The position numbers and the translations under genes were made by a program. From Moorena sp. SIO3H5 (GTDB taxonomy: Bacteria; Cyanobacteriota; Cyanobacteriia; Cyanobacteriales; Coleofasciculaceae), in assembly GCF_010692395.1 (NCBI RefSeq), contig NZ_JAAHHS010000025.1, forward strand, positions 1 to 64,000: DNA of 64,000 nt, read 5' to 3'. The notes under the pieces are model-generated. The model ran no database searches. It saw only the letters and a list, made by a program, of their open reading frames with translations, and was not told the origin of the DNA. Numbering within the stretch: position 1 is the stretch's first letter; every line of letters begins with the position of its first letter. This document shows positions 8,312 to 17,743 of this stretch, one piece after another.

Positions 8312-8740
8312 CTATTCTGCTTCCAGGAATCCCTTAACTGTCTCAACAGGAATAGAGACCACGGGATGATTAAATAATGCTTTTAATCCCTCAATTCCTC
8401 CTGCTTTTAAAGCACATGTTAGTCGCTGCTTAAGAGTAGGATTATCATTAATTTCTTCCATCACAATTGTAACAGCAACAGATTCTTTAGCAGTTCTGGG
8501 ATTTTCAGCAAGCTCGTTTAGTAATTGCTTAATTTCAGCTTTAGTATCAGCCATATCATCTGCTCTGATATCAATTGTTCCAGTTTTTAACTTAGCATCA
8601 TTGACCTCCTCTGTTATATCCATAGCTGTCTGATTTTCTTTATAAACTGAATCCTTAGTAGTGCTAATATCTCCAGTAGTAATTTGAGATCTGTTAACCT
8701 TACCACTAACATTCATTGACGTATTATTTTTCTTAGTCAT
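8312..8740 (-). CDS. Uncharacterised small protein with two VNxSxIxTGxI-type motifs
   Basis: 'SMNVSGKVNRSQITTGDIS' and 'AMDITEEVNDAKLKTGTID' followed by helical C-terminus; ATG at 8740 (MTKKNNTS) likely the true start; track ORF begins 8761. Confidence 0.65.
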   Translation of the reverse strand: MTKKNNTSMNVSGKVNRSQITTGDISTTKDSVYKENQTAMDITEEVNDAKLKTGTIDIRADDMADTKAEIKQLLNELAENPRTAKESVAVTIVMEEINDNPTLKQRLTCALKAGGIEGLKALFNHPVVSIPVETVKGFLEAE

Positions 8741-8782
8741 TTTTTTAACTCCTGTAATCAAAACTTAACAGACAGTGAATCT

Positions 8783-9100
8783 CCTACACTTCCCGATCGG
8801 GTAAGTGTAGGCTTCTAGCACCTCTTTTGGCTACTAGAACTTCCTTCTCCTTCTCAGACCCTAAGCGAACAAAGTACTTATATTCCCTCAGGGCAAGTTT
8901 TGTACTGAGGAACACCTCCAGCCCCACTCGCTTTAAATTGAGTATTGTTACTGCTCGCTGCTTTTTCAGCTATCTAGTCCAGTAACTGTTACTATTGTAG
9001 TCTACAGTAGACTAGCCAGTAGTTCCAGGAAGTGAGAGATAATTCCTCTCCCGCATTCAACGACCGCTCCCATATCGGCTAAGACGTCAGGCTTATGCGG
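8783..9100. mobile_element. Candidate non-autonomous element with hairpin ends (IS200/IS605-like remnant?)
   Basis: CCTACACTT-CCCGATCGGGT-AAGTGTAGG hairpin at 8783-8811, TAGTCTAC-A-GTAGACTA near 9000, and CCCGCATTCAAC...TATGCGGGTTGAAT near 9052-9105. Confidence 0.35.
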
Positions 9101-9108
9101 GTTGAATA

Positions 9109-11028
9109 CTAAACTTCGGTATTATTTTCATCTGACGACTCATCAGGCGATAAATTATCAGTAGAGGCTTGATCAATCTCTTCATTGTTATCTTCATCTT
9201 GTTCAGATTCTTCCCTTGAATTATCTTCGATATTACCTGTAACAATTGAACTGTCATTCACTTCACCTGAAATATTCATAGAGGAATTCTTTTCCACCTT
9301 CTTACCACTAGATTCTGCCGTTGCATAGGTATTTACGATAAATTGAGCACCTTCCTTAGAAAGATTAGATATGACAGCAACTGGAGAAGTATTACCAGAA
9401 ATTATTTTTAAAAAAGATTGTCTATCAATCTGTATTTCTCCATCAATATTTGGACTCCACTCAATGCAATCAAAGGTGCAACTGCTATCCAAAAGTACTT
9501 CCTTCTGACTCTGGCTATTATCTCCATTTTTATCCTCCTTTGTAGTTTTCAGATTGATTCCACCCCGTTTAGTTTGGAAAAAGTTAGCACTATTAAGATG
9601 ACACTTATCTAGAGTTAGCCGAGTTAAATCAGCATATCTAAAGTCTGCGCCTGTTAAGTCGCTGCTTATAAACTGACTACCCCTCAAATTACCCGAGTGA
9701 AAACTAGCTCGAATTAACTGACAATCATTGAACGTAACACCTATCATTTTGGCTTGAGCAAAAATTACTTCTGTAAGATTACATTTTTGGGTAAAACTAC
9801 TATTGGAAAGGGAAACTTCTATTAGAGAAGCTGCTTCAGACGTTGCCCTTTTAAAACTAGTGTTAATGAAATGACAATTGTAGAGATTTGCTCTATACAA
9901 GTCAGTAGCTTCAAAATTAGTGTTATTAATAAGGTTATTGCTTAAATCAACATGCTGCATCGAGGCATTGTCAAATTTGCAATCGCTAATTGTTGGTTTT
10001 TGTTCTTCATGAGCACCATTTAACATTTTTTTATTGCTATTTTTTTTATTACTAATACAACAAATCACATCTAAATTATTTGAAGATTTGGTTCTAAATG
10101 ACTGAAAAATAGCTCTAGTAAATATAGTACTTATCAATGTGCAGTCATAAAACTTACAAGCTACTAATTTCGCATCTGAGAAGTTAGCTCTTGATAAGTT
10201 TGCCTTTTCAAATTTACTGCTAAACGATGCATTTACAAAACTAGAATCAGTTAAATCGCAATCATTATTGAACAATAGATATCCATCATTATCTATTCTA
10301 GATTTACTATAATTTGAAGGATAATGATGATCACGACAATTATCAAAAATTGAATTGATTAGCTTAACATTATCAAATTTAATTTGCAAAAATCTGGCGT
10401 TATCAAACCTTGAATTATTCAGAACAGAGTTAACAAATTTAACATTACTGAGATAAGAGTTACAAAAGTTTGCTCCTTCAATCCTAGCATCATAAAATTC
10501 AACATTAACTAATTGACAATCAGGACAGGCAAGTCCATAGGGTACATTTAAATTTAAAAACTTAGTATCTACTACTCTGATTCCAAATTGACTACACTTT
10601 TCAAGAAATACTTTTGAGTCTATATTACCTAAGTCTTCTTGATTTACCTCGACTTTAAATGTTATATTTACTAAATTTTTATTGATTTTTATTATATCTC
10701 CACCTTTTATTTTGCCTGTAGTAGAGATAAGAGAATTAGTAATTTGTTTGCCTGTAGTAGAACTAAGAGAAGTAGTAATTTCTGGATCGGTGTACTGAGT
10801 GAATTTGAATCCATTTATCCTTGACCAATAAATACTGATAAAAAACCAGTATTTTGAATCCAAAGGTAATGATGATTCTCCAGGAGACACTAGCTTTATT
10901 TCCGGTTGGTTTATGTTGCCATAAACTATTACACTGCCAAGGTGACCTTCATACAAGTATGACTTCTCAAATGGTTCTGGATCAGGAACCTTTTTTTGTT
11001 TAATTTTAATATATATACTGATTTTCAT
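9109..11028 (-). CDS. Pentapeptide-repeat-rich protein with C-terminal MNISGEVNDSSIVTGNI motif and acidic tail
   Basis: Many A(N/D)LxxxxF-type pentads such as 'KANLSRANFSDAKLVACKF', 'GSQFISSDLTGADFRYADLTRLTLDKC'. Confidence 0.8.
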   Translation of the reverse strand: MKISIYIKIKQKKVPDPEPFEKSYLYEGHLGSVIVYGNINQPEIKLVSPGESSLPLDSKYWFFISIYWSRINGFKFTQYTDPEITTSLSSTTGKQITNSLISTTGKIKGGDIIKINKNLVNITFKVEVNQEDLGNIDSKVFLEKCSQFGIRVVDTKFLNLNVPYGLACPDCQLVNVEFYDARIEGANFCNSYLSNVKFVNSVLNNSRFDNARFLQIKFDNVKLINSIFDNCRDHHYPSNYSKSRIDNDGYLLFNNDCDLTDSSFVNASFSSKFEKANLSRANFSDAKLVACKFYDCTLISTIFTRAIFQSFRTKSSNNLDVICCISNKKNSNKKMLNGAHEEQKPTISDCKFDNASMQHVDLSNNLINNTNFEATDLYRANLYNCHFINTSFKRATSEAASLIEVSLSNSSFTQKCNLTEVIFAQAKMIGVTFNDCQLIRASFHSGNLRGSQFISSDLTGADFRYADLTRLTLDKCHLNSANFFQTKRGGINLKTTKEDKNGDNSQSQKEVLLDSSCTFDCIEWSPNIDGEIQIDRQSFLKIISGNTSPVAVISNLSKEGAQFIVNTYATAESSGKKVEKNSSMNISGEVNDSSIVTGNIEDNSREESEQDEDNNEEIDQASTDNLSPDESSDENNTEV

Positions 11029-11033
11029 AGCTA

Positions 11034-12410
11034 TTAAAACCCATGATAAATTCTGCTATCAATAGCATTTTTTATCTGTTCTGATATTTTTGACGGATGA
11101 CTCATTATTTCCTGGGAACTGAATACCAAAGTATGTATCCCCATGCTGCTTTGCTGATCATTTAGCTTGGACTTAAAATTAATATCATCTTCAGTAGTCC
11201 ATTGTGACCCTTCTTCTTTTAATTCTTCATCTCGGCAATAGACAACAACACCATAATCATCAAAATCTAGCACTAAGCATTTTGACAAACCCTCTATTGG
11301 TGAGTATTGCCTCACACGAGGTCGTGGCAACTTTTGTTCTTGTATGGCTTGTAAAATAACATGCCCGACAGGAGATAATTTTGATGGTAGTTCTGATTTG
11401 TCAGAGTTTTCCCAAACCCAATAATATGTAGGTTTTTCGATGACGTTATCCTGGGTATCTGAACTGATATCTACTTTAGGAGGTGAAGGAAAGCTAAGTT
11501 CTTTAACCGACTCATCTAGAGTAGATATTTTTTCAAAACTGCTTAAAAAACTTTTACTTTGATTAGCAAAATCTACAATCGTTTTTTTTACTTTATTAAA
11601 TTTTGTCTTTAACTTACTCACAGAATCTGAGTATTCTTTATAAGATTCAAGTCTACCCTCAAGCTTTTGAACTTTTTGAGTATGTTCTGCTTTTTGATAT
11701 TTCAGTTGATCCTCGTATCTAGCTTTTTCTTTATTAAGTTTTTGTCTAGCTTCTTCAGCTTCTTGCTTTGCCGCTTCCTTTTCTTCACTTAGCTTGATTT
11801 GCTCTGCATCTTTATACAAAGGTTGAGGATCAATACCATATAAACTAACTGTTTTTATATCAATTCTTGCTTTTTTCCATTTATAGAAGTTTCTAACTAT
11901 TGCTTGACTTATCCATAAAGAAGAAGTAGACAATACTGCTGCTATGACAAAAGCTGTAACGGGTATAAAGCTATTTTTATCAACTGCTTGACTAACATTG
12001 AAAAGAGCGGTGAAGGTCAAATAGATATCTGCTAAAAATAAAACCCATATCCAAGGTATTACTATAATACCGAAAACAGAAATTTTTAATCTTTCTAGTA
12101 GTATTTTAGACGCATCTATTATTGAAGCAATAGGCAAAAATCCTGTGACTAGCAAGCTAATTAAAGTTTTAATAGGAATATTAAATACTTGTTCATAGCT
12201 GTCTAGATAAAATATAATTTCTAAAGCATAGTCTAGTATGGCAAACTGAGATATGCTAGAAATTAGTAAAATTCCTGTCAATGAACAAATCCAAAAAAAG
12301 TTTGTTTGTTCTTGATTGCGATATCTATCTTCAAGTTGTTCGCGATACTCCGGCTTGTTTACTATTTTTGGATTATAAATTTCCTGGCTTTCTGGCCTAC
12401 TATCATTCAT
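11034..12410 (-). CDS. Membrane protein with several N-terminal TM segments, central coiled coil and C-terminal domain of unknown function
   Basis: Hydrophobic segments 'TNFFWICSLTGILLISSISQFAIL', 'VFGIIVIPWIWVLFLADIYLTF'; heptad-rich 'LSEEKEAAKQEAEEARQKLNKEKARYEDQLKYQKAEHTQKVQKLEGRLE'. Confidence 0.75.
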   Translation of the reverse strand: MNDSRPESQEIYNPKIVNKPEYREQLEDRYRNQEQTNFFWICSLTGILLISSISQFAILDYALEIIFYLDSYEQVFNIPIKTLISLLVTGFLPIASIIDASKILLERLKISVFGIIVIPWIWVLFLADIYLTFTALFNVSQAVDKNSFIPVTAFVIAAVLSTSSLWISQAIVRNFYKWKKARIDIKTVSLYGIDPQPLYKDAEQIKLSEEKEAAKQEAEEARQKLNKEKARYEDQLKYQKAEHTQKVQKLEGRLESYKEYSDSVSKLKTKFNKVKKTIVDFANQSKSFLSSFEKISTLDESVKELSFPSPPKVDISSDTQDNVIEKPTYYWVWENSDKSELPSKLSPVGHVILQAIQEQKLPRPRVRQYSPIEGLSKCLVLDFDDYGVVVYCRDEELKEEGSQWTTEDDINFKSKLNDQQSSMGIHTLVFSSQEIMSHPSKISEQIKNAIDSRIYHGF

Positions 12411-12449
12411 GATGCATAAAACAAATCTGTATATTTTTTACAATTTTTA

Positions 12450-13304
12450 TTATGAAGTCCAATCCTTTGGTATAGCACAACTAGAAGGAAGTTGATCGGG
12501 GTCATACTTATCTTTTTTACCTTGAAAATCTGAAAGCTTACCATTAACAACATATTTTTCTATATATACACCACCTTGATCTACCAATTTAACTAGTTCA
12601 CTTGAAAGATTTTTGCTGACTTTGTCCCCGCTAGTAAAATCATAAATTTGATTATTTTTATATTTATCATTTTCTTTCAAAGCTACCGCAAAATTTGGAT
12701 ATTCTCTAAGTTGAAAAATCTCTTGAGCTCCCGCTCTATCCCAGGTATACCTATGAATTAAAATCTTCGGTTTAGTTTCTCTCATCTCAGCTGGAAGAGA
12801 CACTATAAAAATAATACCTTTAATATCTGGATCATTAATTAGCAAATTCCTTTCTATGCTTACATGAAGAATTGCTTGCTCTTGCTCACTAGACCATTTA
12901 GCAGCAGAACAACTATCTTTAGCACTGAAATGCAGACCATCTTTAAGCTGATCTATACGTCTTATGTAAAAAGTTTCAGGTTGATGAGAAAAAGTAAGTA
13001 TTGTTGAAATTTTGGGAGTATGTCGCTGATTTTTAAAGCTATTTTCGCCTTGGCTTTTTATTATGGCATTTGCAGGGAATCTTAAGATTAGCCTGTGCGG
13101 TGAACAGTTCCGCTCTCCAAATATTTCGCGATAGATAGAATCATTGGGCTGTACACTGATGGAAATGGGAAATGGTTTCTCACTCGGAACCTCGCAAAAG
13201 TTTTTTCCCTTTACCCTTTCTGACAGCGTCGGCAATAAAAAAAGACCAACAATGGCGAATGGAATCATCAAAAATAAATAGTGATAGCCATGGCTGATTT
13301 TCAT
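12450..13304 (-). CDS. Uncharacterised membrane-anchored protein
   Basis: Single N-terminal TM 'YHYLFLMIPFAIVGLFLLPTL' followed by soluble domain; same strand and 39 nt from the next gene. Confidence 0.7.
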   Translation of the reverse strand: MKISHGYHYLFLMIPFAIVGLFLLPTLSERVKGKNFCEVPSEKPFPISISVQPNDSIYREIFGERNCSPHRLILRFPANAIIKSQGENSFKNQRHTPKISTILTFSHQPETFYIRRIDQLKDGLHFSAKDSCSAAKWSSEQEQAILHVSIERNLLINDPDIKGIIFIVSLPAEMRETKPKILIHRYTWDRAGAQEIFQLREYPNFAVALKENDKYKNNQIYDFTSGDKVSKNLSSELVKLVDQGGVYIEKYVVNGKLSDFQGKKDKYDPDQLPSSCAIPKDWTS

Positions 13305-13684
13305 AAGAAAGCGTATTCATTAACTAATTAATAAAAAAGATTATATCAACTAAAGGCAGAACCACTACTGCAGCATTACGGATTTACCAAAGTCTTTTTG
13401 CACGGAATTTTCTCTCTAATTACCCTATAACCTCTTAAAAACCAGGACAATTTCCTATGTGACACTTCGTAAAGTGTCGTATTTGTCTCATAAGAATTCA
13501 AGAGGGTACTTGACATAGCTAATGTTGATATGAGAGCCCCCTGAGGGGACGATATGAGCCTTCCAAATATTATATAAGGTTTGAGGTCAATGTTATTATA
13601 CGCGATACAGTAGCAATCCAACTTCTGTCTTACCTGCTCTGTGATCGCTACTCCCTGCTCCCTGCTCCCTAAAACCCAGAACTT

Positions 13685-13713
13685 TGTACCTTAGCCAATT
13701 GAGAACCGCTATA
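13685..13713 (-). repeat. Solo arm of the TATAGCRGTTYTCAATT...GGTAC repeat family next to a CTCCCTG tandem tract
   Basis: TGTACCTTAGCCAATTGAGAACCGCTATA. Confidence 0.7.
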
Positions 13714-13742
13714 ACTAATAAAAACGATTAACCGAAATACTT

Positions 13743-14720
13743 ATGAAAGCAATTCTCTACACACAATACGGATCACCCGATGTTCTGCAGCTCAAAGAAA
13801 TAGAAAAACCCATCCCAAAGGAGGATGAAGTATTAGTAAAAATTCATAGCGCATCCGCCAATGCAGGTGACTGGCATTTACTCAGAGGAAAACCCTTCTT
13901 GATCCGCATGATGGGCTTTGGGCTAGTAAAACCAAAAAACCAGATACTGGGAGCAGACATAGCAGGGCGAGTTGAAGCCGTTGGCAAAAACGTAGAGCAG
14001 TTTCAGCCAGGTGATGAAGTATTCGGGAACTTATCGGAGGGTGGTTTTGGGGGTTTTGCCGAGTATGTATGTGCTAAGGAAAATGCATTAGTCTTGAAAC
14101 CCGCCAGTATCACCTTCGAGGAAGTGGCAGCAGTACCGGCAGCAGCACTGACCGCCCTGCAAGGTCTTCGAGACCAAGGACAGATTCAGCCAGGGCAAAA
14201 GGTTTTGATTAATGGTGCCTCTGGTGGTGTGGGTACCTTTGCCGTCCAGATTGCCAAATCCTTCGGAGCCGAAGTGACTGGGGTGTGTAGTACCAGGAAT
14301 TTAGACATGGTGCGCTCCATTGGTGCAGACCATGTGATTGATTACACTAAAGAAGATGTCACCAAAAATGGCCAGCATTATGACCTAATTCTTGATGCTG
14401 CCGCTTATCGTTCCATATTGGATTACAAGGGTATATTAACTCCCAACGGAATTTATGTCTTTGTCGGAGGTTCCACAGCTCAACTTTTCCAACTTATGTT
14501 CCTAGGCTCATGGATTTCCATGACCGGAAGTAATAAAATCGTGTCCCTGTTTATGGAACCAAACAAGAAAGATTTGGTGTTTATCAAGGAGCTTCTTGAA
14601 ACCGGCAAAATAGCACCTGTTATCGATAGACGATACAGTTTAAGTGAAGTCCCTGAAGCTATCAGATATCTTGAACAAGGACACGCGAGAGGTAAAGTTG
14701 TAATAACGTTGGAAGAGTAG
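13743..14720 (+). CDS. NAD(P)-dependent alcohol dehydrogenase / quinone oxidoreductase family (MDR)
   Basis: 'AGDWHLLRGKPF', 'GADIAGRVEAVGKNVEQFQPGDEVFG', 'VLINGASGGVGTFAVQIAKSFGAEVTGVCS'. Confidence 0.93.
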   Translation: MKAILYTQYGSPDVLQLKEIEKPIPKEDEVLVKIHSASANAGDWHLLRGKPFLIRMMGFGLVKPKNQILGADIAGRVEAVGKNVEQFQPGDEVFGNLSEGGFGGFAEYVCAKENALVLKPASITFEEVAAVPAAALTALQGLRDQGQIQPGQKVLINGASGGVGTFAVQIAKSFGAEVTGVCSTRNLDMVRSIGADHVIDYTKEDVTKNGQHYDLILDAAAYRSILDYKGILTPNGIYVFVGGSTAQLFQLMFLGSWISMTGSNKIVSLFMEPNKKDLVFIKELLETGKIAPVIDRRYSLSEVPEAIRYLEQGHARGKVVITLEE

Positions 14721-14831
14721 GGAATCGGGAATCGGGAATCGGGAATCGGATTTTACATCTCAAATGAAAATGCGATATATCCCAGTACCCTATTGCTAGC
14801 ATGCCTATTGCCTATTGCCTAAAGTAAAACC

Positions 14832-15026
14832 CTAGGATTCCTCCTCCACCGGATTATTAGCGACATCAAAAACAATCACAAACTTAGCATCCGGCATCAA
14901 CCGTTTAAGAGCTTTCAAATGACCCTCGGCATCAGAGCGATTGCGGAACCGACCAACAACGACTCGCTGCATTTCGGGTAATAGCCGCATGATCACCCAT
15001 GGATGAAGGCGTTCAGAATAAGTCAT
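14832..15026 (-). CDS. Conserved-looking small hypothetical protein (64 aa from preferred start)
   Basis: Shine-Dalgarno AAAGGAG precedes the ATG at 15026 (MTYSERL...); the track start at 15047 would place that SD inside the coding region. Confidence 0.75.
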   Translation of the reverse strand: MTYSERLHPWVIMRLLPEMQRVVVGRFRNRSDAEGHLKALKRLMPDAKFVIVFDVANNPVEEES

Positions 15027-15058
15027 AATAAAAGTATCTCCTTTCATAGGGGAGCCAA

Positions 15059-15095
15059 AGCTAGCCCGCAGATTTGCACGTTTCCCGGGCTAGCT
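15059..15095 (-). promoter_or_regulatory. 5' UTR hairpin upstream of the 64-aa gene
   Basis: Perfect 10-bp arms AGCTAGCCCG / CGGGCTAGCT, 17-nt loop. Confidence 0.6.
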
Positions 15096-15703
15096 ATTGA
15101 CGCGGATGTTTTACCAACCACTCTTTTATAATAGCACAAATAATCTTTAATTGTAGCATATTTTGAAAATATTTGTAACAAGTGTGTAGGGAGTAGGTAA
15201 CAGGGAGTATGGTCAAGAGATATGAGAACTTTTTTGGGTTTTGGTGATATCGTGATCTAGTGAGAGGTGGTATAAAAAAAATGCGATCGCTCTTTTAGAG
15301 CTTACTTATTTATAGCCATTACAATCGTACTGAGTTAACCTTGATAGAGGGCTAAAATAGAGATGAATAAGCGATCGCAGTATTTGGATTTTCTGCAATC
15401 AGGATAACTGAACTAACAAATGCTTGGGGAGTCTCTGCTCAGGTGAATGTGCTTCCGGGAGTAATAGATTTTAGTGTAGATGGGTCAATTCCTAAGTAGA
15501 TGGGCTTAATTATCCGTAAAATAGCGATTGAGATTCAAAATGCTGAAAACCCCTTTAATAAAGGCTTTCAGCTTCATTTTAGTATTTTGATTTTTAACGT
15601 TTATTTATGCCCACCTACTTAGTTGTTTCAGAACTGAATCACAAAGGGTAAGAGTTCTTTTTGGAGGGCTTGTTTATTTACAGTGGGTAAATTAGTGACA
15701 TGG

Positions 15704-17743
15704 TTAATCATTATTTGGTAATTGTTTCATTAAGTCTTGACATTCTTGTGCTAAAGGAAGTTGTAATTCTGTAGCGATCGCTAAAGCTTGAGTGCAATAG
15801 TCATTAGCCAAATGATAATTACCTAATTTTTGATGTACTTTAGCTAAGTTATTGAGAACTTCGGCTTGGGCAGAAGGATCGCCAATATTTATAAAAATCT
15901 CTAGCCCTTTTTTGAAATTTTCCAAAGCTTCTGAATACTGCTCAAGTTTTATTAAACTTTCTCCCAAATTACACAACACTGCTCCTTCTCTCCAGTTATC
16001 TCCCATCTCCTGTGCAATAACTAGATATTGCTGATAGTAATCAACGGCTTGGATATAGTCTCCTAGTGAACTATAGGCACAACCTAGACCGCTTAGTGCT
16101 GTCATTTTTCCCTTTCGGTAGTCACTTTCTTCTGCAATAATCAAACTTTGCTTAAGGTATTCAGTTACTCGTCCGTAATTTCCCAGGGAATCGTAGACAA
16201 GTCCGAGACCGCTTAATGCAGAGCTTTCTCCCTGTCGGTCGCCAATTTCCCTAGCCATAAGCAAACTCTGCGAAAAATATTCAATGGCCTCGTCATAATT
16301 TCTTAAAGAATCGTAGGCAACTCCAAGAGAGCCATAAGCTACGAATTCTCCCTTTTTATAGCCTGTCTCTCTTGCAATAAGCAAATTATATTTATAGCAA
16401 TTAATAGCCTTTTGATAGTTTCCGATGGAATGGTAATATTGCCCTAGAGAATGGTAAAAACTATCCAAATTCTCCAAACCCTTCAAAGCCTTACCTTTAA
16501 ACTCCTGATGATTTATCTCTTGTGCAATTATCAAACTCTGCCTGAAATAATCAATAGCTTTGTCATAGTTTTTTAGGTAATAGTAGGTACTACCTAAATT
16601 GCATAGAGCGCCACATTCTCCCCATCTGCTACCAATTTTACGTGCTATAGCTAAATCCTGCTCATGGTAATTACTTGCTTGTTTGTATTCTCCTATAAAA
16701 TCATAGGCAAGACCCAATCCTCCCAAGGCTATTGCTTCTCCTTCCTGGTTTCCAATTTCTCGTGCAATAACTAAACTTTGTTGATAATAATTAATAGCTT
16801 GTTCAAAATATTTTTGGGAATAGTAAACATTGCCAAGGTTGCCTAATACTGAACCTTTTCCTCGCCTGTAACCAATTTCTTGTACTAACCTTAAAGCCTG
16901 GTTATAGTAATCAATGGCTTGCTCATAATCTTGCATCAAATAGTAAGAACTGCCTAAATTTACCAGTATTTCACTTTCTATTTCTCTGTTTTCAATCTTC
17001 TGTATCAACACCAAGGCTTGCTGATAGTAATCAATAGCTTGGTTATAATCTCCTCGAAAATAGCAGACACTACCCAAATCTCTTATAGTCTCAGCTTCTC
17101 CTTTTAGATCATTAATCTCTCGTGCGACTGTCAAACTCTGCTGTTGATAATCAAAGGCTTTGTCATAGATTCCTAATAAACTGTAGACATTTCCCAAATT
17201 TCCCAATGCCTCACCTTCTCTCTGTCTGTCGCCAATTTCCAGTGCTAACGCCAACGCTTGCTGATAGTAATCAATGGCTTGGTCATAATCTGCTCGAAAA
17301 TAGTAAGTATTTCCTATACAATTACAAAAAATAATATCCAAGTCAGGATTTAACTTGCCTAAAACTCTAATGTATAGGTTAAATTGTTGACCATAGTAAC
17401 CCCAGGTATCAAGTTGAGCGTGCAATTCTTGATTAGTAGAAGTATTAATAGAAGTAAAAATAATTTTGTTAGCTCGCTTCCAATCTTCTACTTCACACAG
17501 ATGAAAAAACGCCTCTAATAACCCTTTAACTTTATCTAAATTAGAAGCTTCAGGTAATGCTTGATATTTGGTTAGCCAGTTAATAACCGCTCTGTACTGA
17601 GTACGTTTCCATCGAGTTTTGATAGATTTGATAGTCGATGGATCAATTGATAAGTGCTCTAAAATTGATTTACCAGATGGTAAGAGTTCTATTTGAGAAG
17701 TTTCTTGTTTTATAGTGTTTGGATTAGCTTCGTTATTTGTCAT
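15704..17743 (-). CDS. TPR protein with conserved N-terminal pre-TPR module (sensor-like)
   Basis: ~40-aa TPR units (GNLGNVYYSQKYFEQAINYYQQSLVIAREIG...); N-terminal 'TQYRAVINWLTKYQ...SNLDKVKGLLEAFFHLCEVEDW'. Confidence 0.92.
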   Translation of the reverse strand: MTNNEANPNTIKQETSQIELLPSGKSILEHLSIDPSTIKSIKTRWKRTQYRAVINWLTKYQALPEASNLDKVKGLLEAFFHLCEVEDWKRANKIIFTSINTSTNQELHAQLDTWGYYGQQFNLYIRVLGKLNPDLDIIFCNCIGNTYYFRADYDQAIDYYQQALALALEIGDRQREGEALGNLGNVYSLLGIYDKAFDYQQQSLTVAREINDLKGEAETIRDLGSVCYFRGDYNQAIDYYQQALVLIQKIENREIESEILVNLGSSYYLMQDYEQAIDYYNQALRLVQEIGYRRGKGSVLGNLGNVYYSQKYFEQAINYYQQSLVIAREIGNQEGEAIALGGLGLAYDFIGEYKQASNYHEQDLAIARKIGSRWGECGALCNLGSTYYYLKNYDKAIDYFRQSLIIAQEINHQEFKGKALKGLENLDSFYHSLGQYYHSIGNYQKAINCYKYNLLIARETGYKKGEFVAYGSLGVAYDSLRNYDEAIEYFSQSLLMAREIGDRQGESSALSGLGLVYDSLGNYGRVTEYLKQSLIIAEESDYRKGKMTALSGLGCAYSSLGDYIQAVDYYQQYLVIAQEMGDNWREGAVLCNLGESLIKLEQYSEALENFKKGLEIFINIGDPSAQAEVLNNLAKVHQKLGNYHLANDYCTQALAIATELQLPLAQECQDLMKQLPNND

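Noticed and set aside
13376-13621. 81-aa minus ORF
   Set aside because: No homology-like features, odd composition, overlaps repeat-like intergenic DNA.
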